Notes: generated from the letters alone by a model not told the origin. A stretch of 64,000 nucleotides of DNA from Prevotella sp. (GCA_017538105.1 JAFYJN010000076.1:1-64000), one strand, 5' to 3'. Positions 1 through 8,721 are shown, numbered from the stretch's first letter. Numbers and translations: made by a program.

Positions 1-2403
1 AATGTACATTCACATTATTCTATTCTTAACGGATGCTCCACCATCCAACAAATTGTGGACTCTGCCATAAAAAACAAGATGCCAGGCATAGCCATCACAG
101 ACTATGGGAATATGTTTGGTATTATGGAGTTCATTGAATACGTGGCTCGCATCAATAAAGTAAGACAAGAGAAGGGAAAGAAACAATTTAAGCCTATTAT
201 CGGCTGTGAGTTGTATGTAGCAAAGCATGGTTCTAAAGAACAGAAGAATGGAGCCAAGGATATTAAGGGCTATCATCTGACAGTTCTTGCTAAAAATCTG
301 ATAGGCTATAAGAACCTTATCAAGATTGTAAGCAATGCCTGGAATGACGGATTCTATGCGGCTCCTCGAACAGATCGTAAGGATTTGGAGAAGTATCACG
401 AGGGATTAATTGTCCTATCAGGCGGCTTTAGCAGTGAGGTTTTCACTCATGCCATGAAGGAAGATATGACAGCTTTAGATGACACCATCAAATGGCATAA
501 ACAAGTCTTTGGCGGTGACTATTATCTAGAAATTCGCCGTGAAGCAGACTATAACCTTTCAAAAGACGCTCAAAGCGAACTTATGATTGAACAGGAAAAA
601 GTAAACAAAGTTCTCATACAGAAATCGAAAGAACATGGCGTTAAAGTAGTCGCCACGAATGATGTCCATTATGTCAATCCTGAGGACTTAATCGTTTATA
701 ACATCCAACAATGTATTGCAGTGGGGAAAACCTTGGAAGAATTCGATACAACTCCACTACGATTCCGATGGTTAAGAAGCAAACGTGAAATGTGTGACTT
801 GTTCTCAGATATTCCATCGGCCATTTCTAACACGATGGAGATATTCGACAAGGTAGAGACATACGATATTCATCATGCTCCTATAATGCCACCAGTCTCA
901 ATTCCAGAAGGTTTCAAAAATGACACTGACTATTTGAAACAACTGACATATACAAAAGCAAAGGATATATACGGGAATCCACTTCCAGAAGAAGGAGATG
1001 ACCGTCTCCAATTTGAATTGGAAATCATCAAGAAGAATGGAGCAGAAAGATACTTCCTGTTTATACAGGATGTAGTTAACTATGCAGAAAAGGAGTTAGA
1101 TGCATTGGTCGGTCCAGGACGTGGTTCTGTAGCAGGGAGTCTGGTTGCATACTGTTTGGGAATAACCAAGATAGACCCTTTGAAACACGATTTGTTGTTT
1201 GAACGCTTTATGTGTCCTGATAGGCAAATGCTTCCGGATATAGATTTGGACTTTGATGAAGAGGGACGGTCTCATGTCATAGAATGGCTCGAAAAGAAAT
1301 ATGGGAAGGAATACTGTGCACATATCATAAGCTACTCAACATTTAGCACGAGGTCAGCATTTAGTTCTATAGCACAAGTAAAACAGTTGCCGGCAAAAAC
1401 TGCTAATGCCATTCACCAAGCCATTCCTGTGTATTACCCATATTATCCGAAGACTATGGAGAATGCAATAAAAAGTACTCCAGAACTTAGGAAGTTAGTA
1501 CGTTCTGCAGACCAGACTGTTCAAAATGCGATTAGTGACACTAAGGTCTTGGAAGGCACAATTAAAGGAATAGGAGTACATGCCTGTGGCTTCATTGTCA
1601 GCGACAGTCCCATCAGTGATTGGGCACCAGTTTGTGTTCAGGAAGACCCTTACATTGAAGGGAAAAAAGTTCGATGTACCCAATACGATGGCAGAACCAT
1701 CGAAGAAACTGGTTTGATTAAGTTTGACTTTTTGAGTCTTAATACTCTTTCTCAGCTAAAAATGATTTGCGAAAGAATCAAGGTAAACACAGGGAAAGAC
1801 TTCGATATAGAGAAGATACCTCTTGATGACCCAAAGACTCTTGAACTGTTCCAGCAAGGCGAAACAGAAGATATTTTCCAATACGAGACCCAAGGAATGA
1901 GACAATATCTTCGTGAACTCCATCCTACGACATTTGAAGATCTTGTACTTCTGAATGTCATGTATCGTCCTGGAACGATTGAAGACCTCCCTTTGCTGCT
2001 AAAAAGAAAGAGAGGTAGAAGTAAAATCAAATATGCCATACCCAACATGGAGAAATACCTTCACGACACGTATGGAATACTGGTATATCAAGAGCAACTA
2101 ATGCTACTCTCCCGTCTGATTGCAGACTTTAACAGAGGCGAAAGTGATGCCTTACGAAAGGCAATGGGTAAAAGAAAACAGGATAAGTTAGCTGAATTAA
2201 AGCCAAAATTCATCGAGGGTGGTCTTCGAAATGGATATAAAAAGAGCACACTTGAAAGAATATGGAAAGACTGGGAACACAAAGGTATGTACGCCTTTAA
2301 CAAGGCTCATGCTGTTTGCTATTCGTGGTTAGCCTATCAGATGGCTTACCTGAAAGCAAACTATTCAGAAGAGTTCCATCTGGTCATTAAAGACAGTCAA
2401 TGA
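1..2403 (+). CDS. Short DnaE-type DNA polymerase III alpha subunit (5' partial)
   Basis: Replicative or translesion polymerase of the C family. The frame is open from base 1, and the PHP motif (VHSHYSILNG) is read before the first in-frame GTG at 55, so the true start lies outside the window. In order: PHP domain; palm with GPGRGSVAGSLVAYCLGI (about residue 380) and the catalytic Asp motif PDIDLDF; fingers with RKAMGKR and FNKAHAVCYSW. The protein stops about 20 residues after that last motif. Ordinary DnaE continues for roughly 300 residues with helix-hairpin-helix, OB and clamp/tau-binding parts, which are missing here. This is therefore probably an accessory paralogue, on a mobile element or in a mutagenesis cassette, rather than the housekeeping enzyme. 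Followed 21 bases later by a metallopeptidase-like gene on the same strand. Confidence 0.85.
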   Translation, partial: NVHSHYSILNGCSTIQQIVDSAIKNKMPGIAITDYGNMFGIMEFIEYVARINKVRQEKGKKQFKPIIGCELYVAKHGSKEQKNGAKDIKGYHLTVLAKNLIGYKNLIKIVSNAWNDGFYAAPRTDRKDLEKYHEGLIVLSGGFSSEVFTHAMKEDMTALDDTIKWHKQVFGGDYYLEIRREADYNLSKDAQSELMIEQEKVNKVLIQKSKEHGVKVVATNDVHYVNPEDLIVYNIQQCIAVGKTLEEFDTTPLRFRWLRSKREMCDLFSDIPSAISNTMEIFDKVETYDIHHAPIMPPVSIPEGFKNDTDYLKQLTYTKAKDIYGNPLPEEGDDRLQFELEIIKKNGAERYFLFIQDVVNYAEKELDALVGPGRGSVAGSLVAYCLGITKIDPLKHDLLFERFMCPDRQMLPDIDLDFDEEGRSHVIEWLEKKYGKEYCAHIISYSTFSTRSAFSSIAQVKQLPAKTANAIHQAIPVYYPYYPKTMENAIKSTPELRKLVRSADQTVQNAISDTKVLEGTIKGIGVHACGFIVSDSPISDWAPVCVQEDPYIEGKKVRCTQYDGRTIEETGLIKFDFLSLNTLSQLKMICERIKVNTGKDFDIEKIPLDDPKTLELFQQGETEDIFQYETQGMRQYLRELHPTTFEDLVLLNVMYRPGTIEDLPLLLKRKRGRSKIKYAIPNMEKYLHDTYGILVYQEQLMLLSRLIADFNRGESDALRKAMGKRKQDKLAELKPKFIEGGLRNGYKKSTLERIWKDWEHKGMYAFNKAHAVCYSWLAYQMAYLKANYSEEFHLVIKDSQ

Positions 2404-2424
2404 TGTATTATAAAACAGGAATAC

Positions 2425-3030
2425 ATGATAAAAAGTATGAACCCTATTCATGATAATGATTTGGCAGCGATGAGTTGCAGATGTCAGGCAATAATGGCTA
2501 TGCCCATGAAGGAGATTACCCAAATACCATTTGAAGACTTCGCTTCTCTATACAATTCTATTCAGCCAACTATCAGCGCATGGACGTATAATGCAGCTGA
2601 TATGCTGGAATTTCCACGACCACAAAAAACAGTTGTCCGTTGCCCGTCATATCGTATCAAGTGGGCTGCACGTGTGGTTGATGGTATGATTGAATTCAAT
2701 CTCCGAACCATGTTCTACGCTGACCTAACTTGGCTTAAAGGGTGTGTCATCCACGAACTATGTCATTTGTTTGTCAAAGATCACACAAAGAATTTCTGGA
2801 TGCTCTATAATCAGAAAATTAAAGAGGCTGAAATCGTAGATGTGACTTATGACGGATGGAAAAAAGAACGGGTCATTGAAAAGGATGATCCATTCATGTT
2901 CTCTCATCCTGGGCATTTTCAAGTCCATCGCCAGAAATTCAACTGCATGTTAAATACTTTTTTCCATAAGGGATATACACATTGTACTCCTGTAAAAATA
3001 GATTATAAACTTTTGAATGATAATAGTTAA
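2425..3030 (+). CDS. YgjP/DUF45-like zinc metallopeptidase-type protein
   Basis: 201 residues. The centre carries a zinc-protease signature, CVIHELCHLFVKDHTKNFW, that is HExxH followed by a third likely ligand (H) and the Phe-Trp typical of the YgjP/DUF45 (SprT-like gluzincin) group. The N-terminal 100 residues are not recognised. No signal peptide, so cytoplasmic. It starts 21 bases after the short DnaE gene and probably shares its transcript; a protease-like partner beside a polymerase could act in DNA repair or processing, but that is inference from position only. Confidence 0.6.
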   Translation: MIKSMNPIHDNDLAAMSCRCQAIMAMPMKEITQIPFEDFASLYNSIQPTISAWTYNAADMLEFPRPQKTVVRCPSYRIKWAARVVDGMIEFNLRTMFYADLTWLKGCVIHELCHLFVKDHTKNFWMLYNQKIKEAEIVDVTYDGWKKERVIEKDDPFMFSHPGHFQVHRQKFNCMLNTFFHKGYTHCTPVKIDYKLLNDNS

Positions 3031-3078
3031 TAGAGACTCTATAAAGTCTTTAATGTTTCATCTTTAATTATAATAATT

Positions 3079-3312
3079 ATGGCACTTTGGAGAATTGTTG
3101 TCAAGAACAGCGGAAACGCTGCTTGTAAAGACAAACGTCAACGCCTTGAAAAGGGCATGTTCATTGAAACAAGTACAGTATCACCCATACCTCCGATAGG
3201 GGTTTCACGAGAACGACCAATGCTGGCACAGCTGTTCCGGAACAAGTATGGTATAGAGATTAATGTCAATAACATGAACAGTGGATATTTCAATTGCGAA
3301 AAGATTGGATAA
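3079..3312 (+). CDS. Small conserved-looking hypothetical protein
   Basis: 77 residues, soluble, basic N-terminus; no family recognised with certainty. It lies 48 bases after the metallopeptidase-like gene on the same strand and is the last gene before a long gene-free gap. Coding is supported by position, a clean ATG and ordinary amino-acid composition. Function unknown; probably accessory cargo with its two upstream neighbours. Confidence 0.5.
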   Translation: MALWRIVVKNSGNAACKDKRQRLEKGMFIETSTVSPIPPIGVSRERPMLAQLFRNKYGIEINVNNMNSGYFNCEKIG

Positions 3313-3942
3313 TCTACGTAGAAAAGGCATTGTGAGAGTTCACCTTTGAGTGGACTCTCTTTTTTTATCAATTTTATTTCAATTAAAAGAAGAAATGGCA
3401 AGTTTAAGCTTTACGTTTACCCATGTATATATACATGCACCTCTAAACTGACAAAAATAAACCTTCATAATTCATATTTTGGTTTACCTCACCTTATTAT
3501 ATATAAGAACATCTAAACTTAAACCTAAACTTACATCGTTGAAATATACCTGTTTTTCTTTTAATTGAAACATATTGCGAGAATAGTTATTGCTTTTCCT
3601 AAAAATGTTAAATATCAAACATATTCTGCAAGAAAAACGTGTAAAATGTGCGTAAAGTCGTAAGGATTTATTAATTTTGCAAGCAAAATTTGCAGAACGT
3701 GCTGAAAAGTCGTAATGCAATCTGTGATCTAACAGTTAGTGTTTAACAAATAAAATATCGAAATAAGTAGTCGAAGTGGCAAAAATGGTCGGATATTTTG
3801 AGGAAATCGGGCGCAGAATGTGCAGTACATGCTCATAATGTTTCCCAAATGTTTCCCAGATTCGCTGTAATATGCTGATAATCAGTGTTCGTTAGCCGCC
3901 GCACAGGCAGCAGTTGAAGGATAATCAATCTGATGAAATGAC

Positions 3943-3979
3943 AAAAAGCGGTGAGGTCAATCGGCCTTACCGCTTTTTT
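3943..3979 (+). terminator. Rho-independent terminator
   Basis: Stem AAAAGCGGTGAGG with CCTTACCGCTTTT (13 pairs, one G-U), 8-base loop, then TTTTTT. It points rightward but no gene lies within 600 bases upstream; it may end a transcript through the gap or insulate hppA. Confidence 0.75.
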
Positions 3980-4051
3980 ACGTTTCCAATGAAAAAGAAT
4001 AAGATAGATTAAAATAATTAGGTGTATAGCTTACAATAATCAATAAAAAAA

Positions 4052-4083
4052 TTGTCAATTCTCAATTATTTTGCTTAATTTTG
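4052..4083 (+). promoter_or_regulatory. hppA promoter (Bacteroidetes type)
   Basis: -7 box TAATTTTG at 4076-4083 and TTG at 4052-4054 with a 21-base spacer; about 65 bases of leader before the hppA ATG. Confidence 0.6.
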
Positions 4084-4152
4084 CAGCATCTTATATGTAA
4101 ATGAGCATAGAAATCTGTCAAATTAAAAGTCTATACCTTATTTTTTTGAATT

Positions 4153-6354
4153 ATGAACATTACACCTATTTTCTGGTTAGTTCCCATTGCATCCATCATT
4201 GCATTGGGCATGGCATGGTATTTCTTCAAGCAGATGATGCGCGAAGACGAGGGTACCCCACGTATGTGTGAGATAGCCGCCCATGTGCGCAAAGGCGCCA
4301 TGGCCTATCTGAAACAGCAATACAAAGTAGTGCTCATCGTATTCATTGTATTGGCCATTCTGTTTGCATTCATGGCTTATGTACTTCACGTGCAAAACCC
4401 CTGGGTACCATTTGCCTTCCTCACCGGCGGTTTGTTCTCAGGCTTATCCGGTTTCTTCGGCATGAAGACCGCCACCTACGCTTCCGCTCGTACTGCCAAT
4501 GCCGCCCGCACAGGTTTGAACCGCGGTTTAAAAGTAGCTTTCCGCAGTGGAGCCGTCATGGGACTGACTGTCGTTGGACTTGGACTATTAGACATCGCCA
4601 TATGGTTTTTAATTTTGAATAGTGTTTATGACGGTGAGGCCAATGCCTTAATCACCATCACCACGACGATGCTGACCTTCGGTATGGGTGCCTCTACCCA
4701 GGCCTTGTTTGCCCGTGTCGGTGGTGGCATCTACACCAAAGCCGCCGATGTTGGAGCCGACCTTGTAGGCAAGGTAGAAGCCAACATCCCCGAGGACGAT
4801 CCCCGCAATCCCGCCACTATTGCCGACAATGTTGGTGACAACGTTGGTGATGTTGCCGGTATGGGTGCCGACCTATATGAAAGTTACTGCGGCAGCATCC
4901 TGAGTACCGCCGCCCTTGGTGCCACTGCCTTTGCCATGAACGGCGACATGCAATTGAAAGCCGTCATGGCCCCGATGATCATCGCCGCCGTTGGCATCTT
5001 CCTGTCGTTGTTCGGCATCTTCCTGGTTAAGACCCGCGAAGGCGCCACGATGAAAGACCTGCTCCATTCTTTGGGTCTGGGCACCAACATTGCCTCCGTG
5101 TTAATTGCTGGCGCTTCGTTCCTTATTTTATATTTATTGGGCATCGAGAATTGGTTGGGCGTTTCGTTCAGTGTAGTCACGGGTTTGGCGGCTGGTGTCA
5201 TCATCGGTCAAGGCACTGAATACTACACCTCGCACAGTTACAAACCAACACAGAAAATTGCCGAATCTTCACAGACTGGTGCCGCCACAGTGATTATCAA
5301 AGGTATCGGTACCGGTATGATTTCGACGATGATTCCCGTGGTGACCATTTCCGTAGCCATCATGTTGAGTTTCCTTTGTGCCAATGGTTTTGACATGTCG
5401 ATGAGTGCAACGAGCATCTCCCATGGATTATACGGTATTGGAATTGCCGCCGTAGGTATGCTTTCCACTCTTGGCATCACTCTTGCTACAGACGCTTACG
5501 GACCTATCGCCGACAACGCCGGAGGCAATGCCGAGATGAGCGAGTTGGAACCCGAGGTTCGCAAGCGCACCGATGCTTTGGATGCTTTGGGCAACACCAC
5601 CGCCGCTACGGGCAAGGGCTTTGCCATTGGCAGTGCTGCGTTGACCGCCTTGGCCCTGTTGGCCTCGTATGTGGAAGAGATTAAGATTGCCATGGTACGT
5701 GCGATGAACGAAGGTGAGAAGTTCCTTACCGCCGCTGGTGAGGTGTTCAATCCAGAAGGCGCGACGATGGGCGATTTTATGGACTTTTTCCAAGTAAACC
5801 TGATGAATCCCAAAGTTCTTGTTGGAGCCTTTATCGGTGCCATGGCCTCGTTCCTATTCTGCGGCCTGACAATGGGTGCCGTAGGTAGAGCCGCCCAATC
5901 GATGGTAGAGGAAGTACGTCGTCAGTTCCGTGAGATAAAAGGTATTCTGGAAGGTAAGGGTACCCCCGACTACAGTCGTTGTGTGGAGATCTCCACGCGG
6001 AGTGCCCAGCGTGAGATGATATTCCCCTCGCTATTGGCCATATTGATACCCATCATAGTAGGTGTGGTACTCGGCGTTGGCGGTGTATTAGGTTTGCTCG
6101 TTGGCGGTCTGGCTTCCGGTTTCACACTGGCTGTATTCATGGCCAATTCCGGCGGTGCTTGGGACAATGCCAAGAAAATGGTTGAAGAAGGTAACTTTGG
6201 TGGCAAGGGTAGTGCCTGCCACAAAGCCACGATAGTGGGTGATACAGTCGGCGATCCGTTCAAAGACACAAGCGGTCCCAGTCTGAACATTCTGATTAAA
6301 CTGATGTCGATGGTTAGTATCGTAATGGCCGGACTTACAGTGGCTTTCCTGTAG
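4153..6354 (+). CDS. hppA: Membrane-bound ion-pumping pyrophosphatase, K+-dependent type
   Basis: Integral membrane enzyme that hydrolyses cytosolic pyrophosphate and pumps Na+ and/or H+ across the inner membrane. 733 residues, about 16 hydrophobic segments, full family length. Signature substrate-binding loop DVGADLVGKVE then EDDPRNPATIADNVGDNV near residues 195-225, and a C-terminal loop with GDTVGDPFKDTSGPSLN near 695-712. GNTTAATGKG (Ala after GNTTA, about residue 480) is the arrangement of the K+-dependent subfamily; K+-independent enzymes have Lys there. Na+ versus H+ specificity cannot be settled by eye. Monocistronic: own promoter upstream and a 12-bp-stem terminator at 6381-6422. Confidence 0.95.
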   Translation: MNITPIFWLVPIASIIALGMAWYFFKQMMREDEGTPRMCEIAAHVRKGAMAYLKQQYKVVLIVFIVLAILFAFMAYVLHVQNPWVPFAFLTGGLFSGLSGFFGMKTATYASARTANAARTGLNRGLKVAFRSGAVMGLTVVGLGLLDIAIWFLILNSVYDGEANALITITTTMLTFGMGASTQALFARVGGGIYTKAADVGADLVGKVEANIPEDDPRNPATIADNVGDNVGDVAGMGADLYESYCGSILSTAALGATAFAMNGDMQLKAVMAPMIIAAVGIFLSLFGIFLVKTREGATMKDLLHSLGLGTNIASVLIAGASFLILYLLGIENWLGVSFSVVTGLAAGVIIGQGTEYYTSHSYKPTQKIAESSQTGAATVIIKGIGTGMISTMIPVVTISVAIMLSFLCANGFDMSMSATSISHGLYGIGIAAVGMLSTLGITLATDAYGPIADNAGGNAEMSELEPEVRKRTDALDALGNTTAATGKGFAIGSAALTALALLASYVEEIKIAMVRAMNEGEKFLTAAGEVFNPEGATMGDFMDFFQVNLMNPKVLVGAFIGAMASFLFCGLTMGAVGRAAQSMVEEVRRQFREIKGILEGKGTPDYSRCVEISTRSAQREMIFPSLLAILIPIIVGVVLGVGGVLGLLVGGLASGFTLAVFMANSGGAWDNAKKMVEEGNFGGKGSACHKATIVGDTVGDPFKDTSGPSLNILIKLMSMVSIVMAGLTVAFL

Positions 6355-6380
6355 CGCACCTGTCTAATTTAACATTTAAT

Positions 6381-6422
6381 AGCACTAATTATTCTTTTGT
6401 ATGGATAATTAGTGCTATTTTT
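6381..6422 (+). terminator. hppA terminator, overlapping the next promoter
   Basis: Perfect 12-bp inverted repeat AGCACTAATTAT (6381-6392) / ATAATTAGTGCT (6405-6416) followed by ATTTTT. The right arm's last base and the T-run are also the -7 box TATTTTTG (6416-6423) of the following gene. Confidence 0.75.
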
Positions 6423-6423
6423 G
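6396..6423 (+). promoter_or_regulatory. Candidate promoter of the His-rich protein gene
   Basis: -7 box TATTTTTG at 6416-6423 with TTTG at 6396-6399 (spacer 16, shorter than usual). It sits inside the hppA terminator, so termination and initiation share the same bases. Confidence 0.5.
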
Positions 6424-6471
6424 TACGCTATAACTCAAAAACCTAAAAAACAAATACTAAATGATAGTATA

Positions 6472-6750
6472 ATGGGATCAGAAGAAACACAAAGCACTAG
6501 CAGCCATCATACCCATCATCATCATAGCCACCACCATCACCATAGCCACAGCAGTAGTAGCAGCAGTGGTAGCAGTAGTCGTAGCAGTAAGAGCAAACAC
6601 CGTCACCATGGCGATTCGTCTGAGGCATTCAAACGTCATGGGTTATCCTCGATTAAACGTAGGAAAATAATCAGCCGTGTTTTGTTTGTAGCTTTGTCTG
6701 CTGTTGCCATTTGCATTGTTTTGGCATGTGTTTGGTTATATACACACTGA
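6472..6750 (+). CDS. His/Ser-rich small membrane protein
   Basis: 92 residues from the ATG at 6472; an in-frame ATG at 6412 lies inside the promoter box and is unlikely. Residues about 10-25 are a poly-His tract broken by Ser, 26-42 a poly-Ser/Gly/Arg tract, then a basic stretch (SIKRRKIISR) and one C-terminal transmembrane helix ending in a short tail. By the positive-inside rule the His-rich part is probably cytoplasmic. His clusters suggest binding of Ni, Zn or Co, but no family is recognised. The DNA of the tract is trinucleotide-repetitive (CAT/CAC, AGC/AGT) and could vary in length. Confidence 0.6.
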   Translation: MGSEETQSTSSHHTHHHHSHHHHHSHSSSSSSGSSSRSSKSKHRHHGDSSEAFKRHGLSSIKRRKIISRVLFVALSAVAICIVLACVWLYTH

Positions 6751-6752
6751 TG

Positions 6753-6857
6753 AAAGGTAAAAGGGTAAAGAAGTAAAAAGGTAAAAGAGTAAAAAGGTAA
6801 AAGGGTAAAAAGGTAAAAGGGTAAAAAGGTAAAAGGGTAAAAAGGTAAAAAGGGAGA
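6753..6857. repeat. Tandem repeat, 8-base period (GGTAAAAG / GGTAAAAA)
   Basis: About 13 imperfect copies of an 8-mer, alternating GGTAAAAG and GGTAAAAA so that a 16-base higher-order unit recurs. Strand-asymmetric (no C). It begins two bases after the stop of the His-rich protein gene and lies within its 3' untranslated region before the terminator at 6893. Confidence 0.9.
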
Positions 6858-6892
6858 AGGGGCTACTATTTGAGAAATAAGTTTTCACAATA

Positions 6893-6918
6893 AAAGCGCA
6901 GGCGTTTGCCTGCGCTTT
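6893..6918. terminator. Bidirectional terminator
   Basis: Perfect 11-bp stem AAAGCGCAGGC/GCCTGCGCTTT with loop GTTT, between convergent genes (6472-6750 plus, 6940-7497 minus). Confidence 0.85.
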
Positions 6919-6939
6919 CTATTTGGATAACGTTTTGTT

Positions 6940-7497
6940 TTATCTGTTAAATGGCATCCAGTAGAGGCGACTATAGACAGGATCGGTTTCGGGAAATTCC
7001 GCTATCATGTCAAGAAGCGGTTTAAAGCTCTCCTGTTCCACTCCGAAATACATCATCTGCTTGGGTTCATAATCACCCGTATTCTTATTCGGGGTTTCAA
7101 TAAGGAGGATGTCTGTCATTACCACACCATCTTGCAAAGCAATCCAGTGCTTTTGATGATAATTATATCCAGCCATTCCATCCACTACAATAAGGTTGGC
7201 AGCGACCTCCATCTGTGAATTGCCTTCGGTGCGAGCTAATTCTGTCCATCCGCTTCTCTTTGGATGTGCGTAAGCTACCGTCTGCTGTTCGTTCCTGAGG
7301 AAGAGTTCGTAGCGTCCATCGTTGTCAACATCGAAGAAAGCATACTGTTTGGGGAAATTTTCCTGTGTCATCAGCTCTTTTCCCACGAACGACGTTTTCA
7401 GTTCACGAACTTCATCGCGTGACAGTTGGTTGATGTCTTGTGCGTTGGTTGCCATTGCCATGAAAGCCAATAATAATGTTGATGCTAGTTTTTTCAT
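6940..7497 (-). CDS. Secreted hypothetical protein with Asp-rich Ca-binding-like loop
   Basis: 185 residues. N-terminal signal peptide (MKKLASTLLLAFMAMATNAQ, cleavage after NAQ likely). Residues about 55-65 read FDVDNDGRYELFL, a DxDxDG loop like those of FG-GAP/dockerin-type Ca2+ sites. The rest is soluble, with no recognised enzyme motif. Exported to periplasm or surface. It ends just before the bidirectional terminator; the ATP-grasp-like gene upstream on the same strand ends 22 bases before its start, so the two may be co-transcribed. Confidence 0.6.
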   Translation of the reverse strand: MKKLASTLLLAFMAMATNAQDINQLSRDEVRELKTSFVGKELMTQENFPKQYAFFDVDNDGRYELFLRNEQQTVAYAHPKRSGWTELARTEGNSQMEVAANLIVVDGMAGYNYHQKHWIALQDGVVMTDILLIETPNKNTGDYEPKQMMYFGVEQESFKPLLDMIAEFPETDPVYSRLYWMPFNR

Positions 7498-7519
7498 TTT
7501 GTTTTATGGTTTGTTTTGT

Positions 7520-8608
7520 TTATAATACTTTGACGAACGCGTTTTCAATAGGTTTAACGTGCAGTTCAAAATTGACGCCATCCCTCACTCGGACGATTCT
7601 CTCGGGCTCAATCGGCGACGCATTCCATGCAAGCGCCAGATGGCCCATAGTGCGTCTGAGGTTCATCTCCACTAGTGGATGGAGCAGAAACCGTCCTTCA
7701 TCCAGCACCACCATCATGTCGACGCCTAACGGTCCTACATATTTACCTTTGAACAAAGTAGCCAGTTCATTCTGCAGCGTAATCTTTACAGTTTCCAACA
7801 ATTCAGATGGGATATATTTCACTATCCGCTCCATTTTTCGCCGCTCCGTGGTTATGACATTACCTATGTATGCCCCATTTTCCGTGTGAAACACAGACAA
7901 CCCTTCATACCTTATGGTTCCATCGCCAAGCGCAGAAAATTCCATCCCGAAGTCCAGCACCTTATGATACAAAGGTTCTATGGTGACAGCCCCCTGTTGG
8001 TCGATGATGTTACTCAACCACCTTTCCATTCCCCCTTCGAACCGTCCCAATACGTAACGTATGCCCCTTCCACTGCAGCTCCATGGTGCCTTAACGACCG
8101 CATTATGGTATTTTGAGCACATATCAGCCACCTCATCGACAGAGGTGCAAATAACGCTCTCCCCCACTGTTTCGGGTATGAACTTTCTGACGTTTCCCAA
8201 CAATGCCACACCCGTCTTCCTGTTTGACCAGTTGCGAATGAGGGTCATTTGGATATGGTCAGGCAACGACGATTGTGGGAAACAAGCCCTTTCTAATTGC
8301 TTGCGCACCGCCTCATCCCATCCCCATGGTTGAATGTCAACAAGCCCTGGATCACTTTCCGCCGCCATTCTTGCCGCCTCGGAAACCGTCACAAAAAGAA
8401 CCTTTTCCTCGAGCCTTCCTGCCTTATGGGCAGCTTTCAGAGCATAATCCACATCGTCGACGATGACCACGTCCCCTTTTTCAGCCCACAGTGCCGGGAG
8501 GAACCCAAGATTAATCCTCATGGCCCTGACCACATGGGGAGGCGTGAAATTTGGCTTGCCAAAAGCAAGTGCCATGTCGTGTTCCGGATTGAAAATATGG
8601 AAAACCAC
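7520..8608 (-). CDS. ATP-grasp-like conserved Bacteroidetes protein
   Basis: 362 residues with a GTG start at 8608; the frame is closed by a stop five codons upstream and no ATG lies before the conserved-looking beginning VFHIFNPEHDMALA. A middle motif VVKAPWSCSGRGIRYV (about residues 167-182) resembles the ATP-grasp nucleotide loop (Lys plus Gly-rich turn), and HPLVEMNLRRTMGHLAL near residue 318 looks like the metal/ATP-binding end of that fold (E.N.R). Probably a carboxylate-amine ligase-type enzyme; substrate unknown. Its promoter is back-to-back with that of the DUF4143 ATPase at 8797. Confidence 0.55.
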   Translation of the reverse strand: MVFHIFNPEHDMALAFGKPNFTPPHVVRAMRINLGFLPALWAEKGDVVIVDDVDYALKAAHKAGRLEEKVLFVTVSEAARMAAESDPGLVDIQPWGWDEAVRKQLERACFPQSSLPDHIQMTLIRNWSNRKTGVALLGNVRKFIPETVGESVICTSVDEVADMCSKYHNAVVKAPWSCSGRGIRYVLGRFEGGMERWLSNIIDQQGAVTIEPLYHKVLDFGMEFSALGDGTIRYEGLSVFHTENGAYIGNVITTERRKMERIVKYIPSELLETVKITLQNELATLFKGKYVGPLGVDMMVVLDEGRFLLHPLVEMNLRRTMGHLALAWNASPIEPERIVRVRDGVNFELHVKPIENAFVKVL

Positions 8609-8689
8609 TATGGAGGAGTGTTAAATGTTGATTATTAACTGTATTGGAGAATTGAGTATTTGTTCATGTGATAAAGTATAAAACTGCTG

Positions 8690-8721
8690 CAAAAATAACA
8701 AAAAAAATCATATTTTGCAAA
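8690..8721 (-). promoter_or_regulatory. Promoter of the ATP-grasp-like gene
   Basis: On the minus strand, -7 box TATTTTTG (8697-8690) and TTTG (8721-8718), spacer 20. Divergent partner lies 6 bases away. Confidence 0.7.

Larger units (their letters stand above)
3313..4152. other. Gene-free 840-base gap with short repeats; possible end of an integrated element
   Basis: No credible ORF on either strand. It holds AAAGTCGTAA at 3654-3663 and again at 3706-3715; a perfect 8-bp inverted repeat AATTTTGC/GCAAAATT at 3673-3690; ATGTTTCCCA twice with an 11-base period (3838-3847, 3849-3858); the palindrome CTGATAATCAG near 3873; then a terminator hairpin (3943-3979) and the hppA promoter. The direct and inverted repeats recall recombinase arm sites at the end of an integrative element, separating accessory genes (1-3312) from core genes. 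No integrase or target duplication is visible, so this is a hypothesis. Confidence 0.4.

Noticed and set aside
5970-6359. Minus-strand ORFs across hppA
   Set aside because: Pro/Thr/Ala-rich antisense frames of a Gly/Ala-rich membrane protein; no motif.
6381-6416. Transposon terminal repeats
   Set aside because: A T-run follows the stem directly and it lies right after hppA, so a terminator is the simple reading.
6753-6857. CRISPR or origin iterons
   Set aside because: Contiguous 8-bp low-complexity repeats in a 3' UTR; no spacer and no replication gene nearby.
7476-7889. 137-residue plus-strand ORF antisense to the ATP-grasp gene
   Set aside because: Ser/Arg-rich shadow frame with no start signal; the minus-strand protein is coherent.
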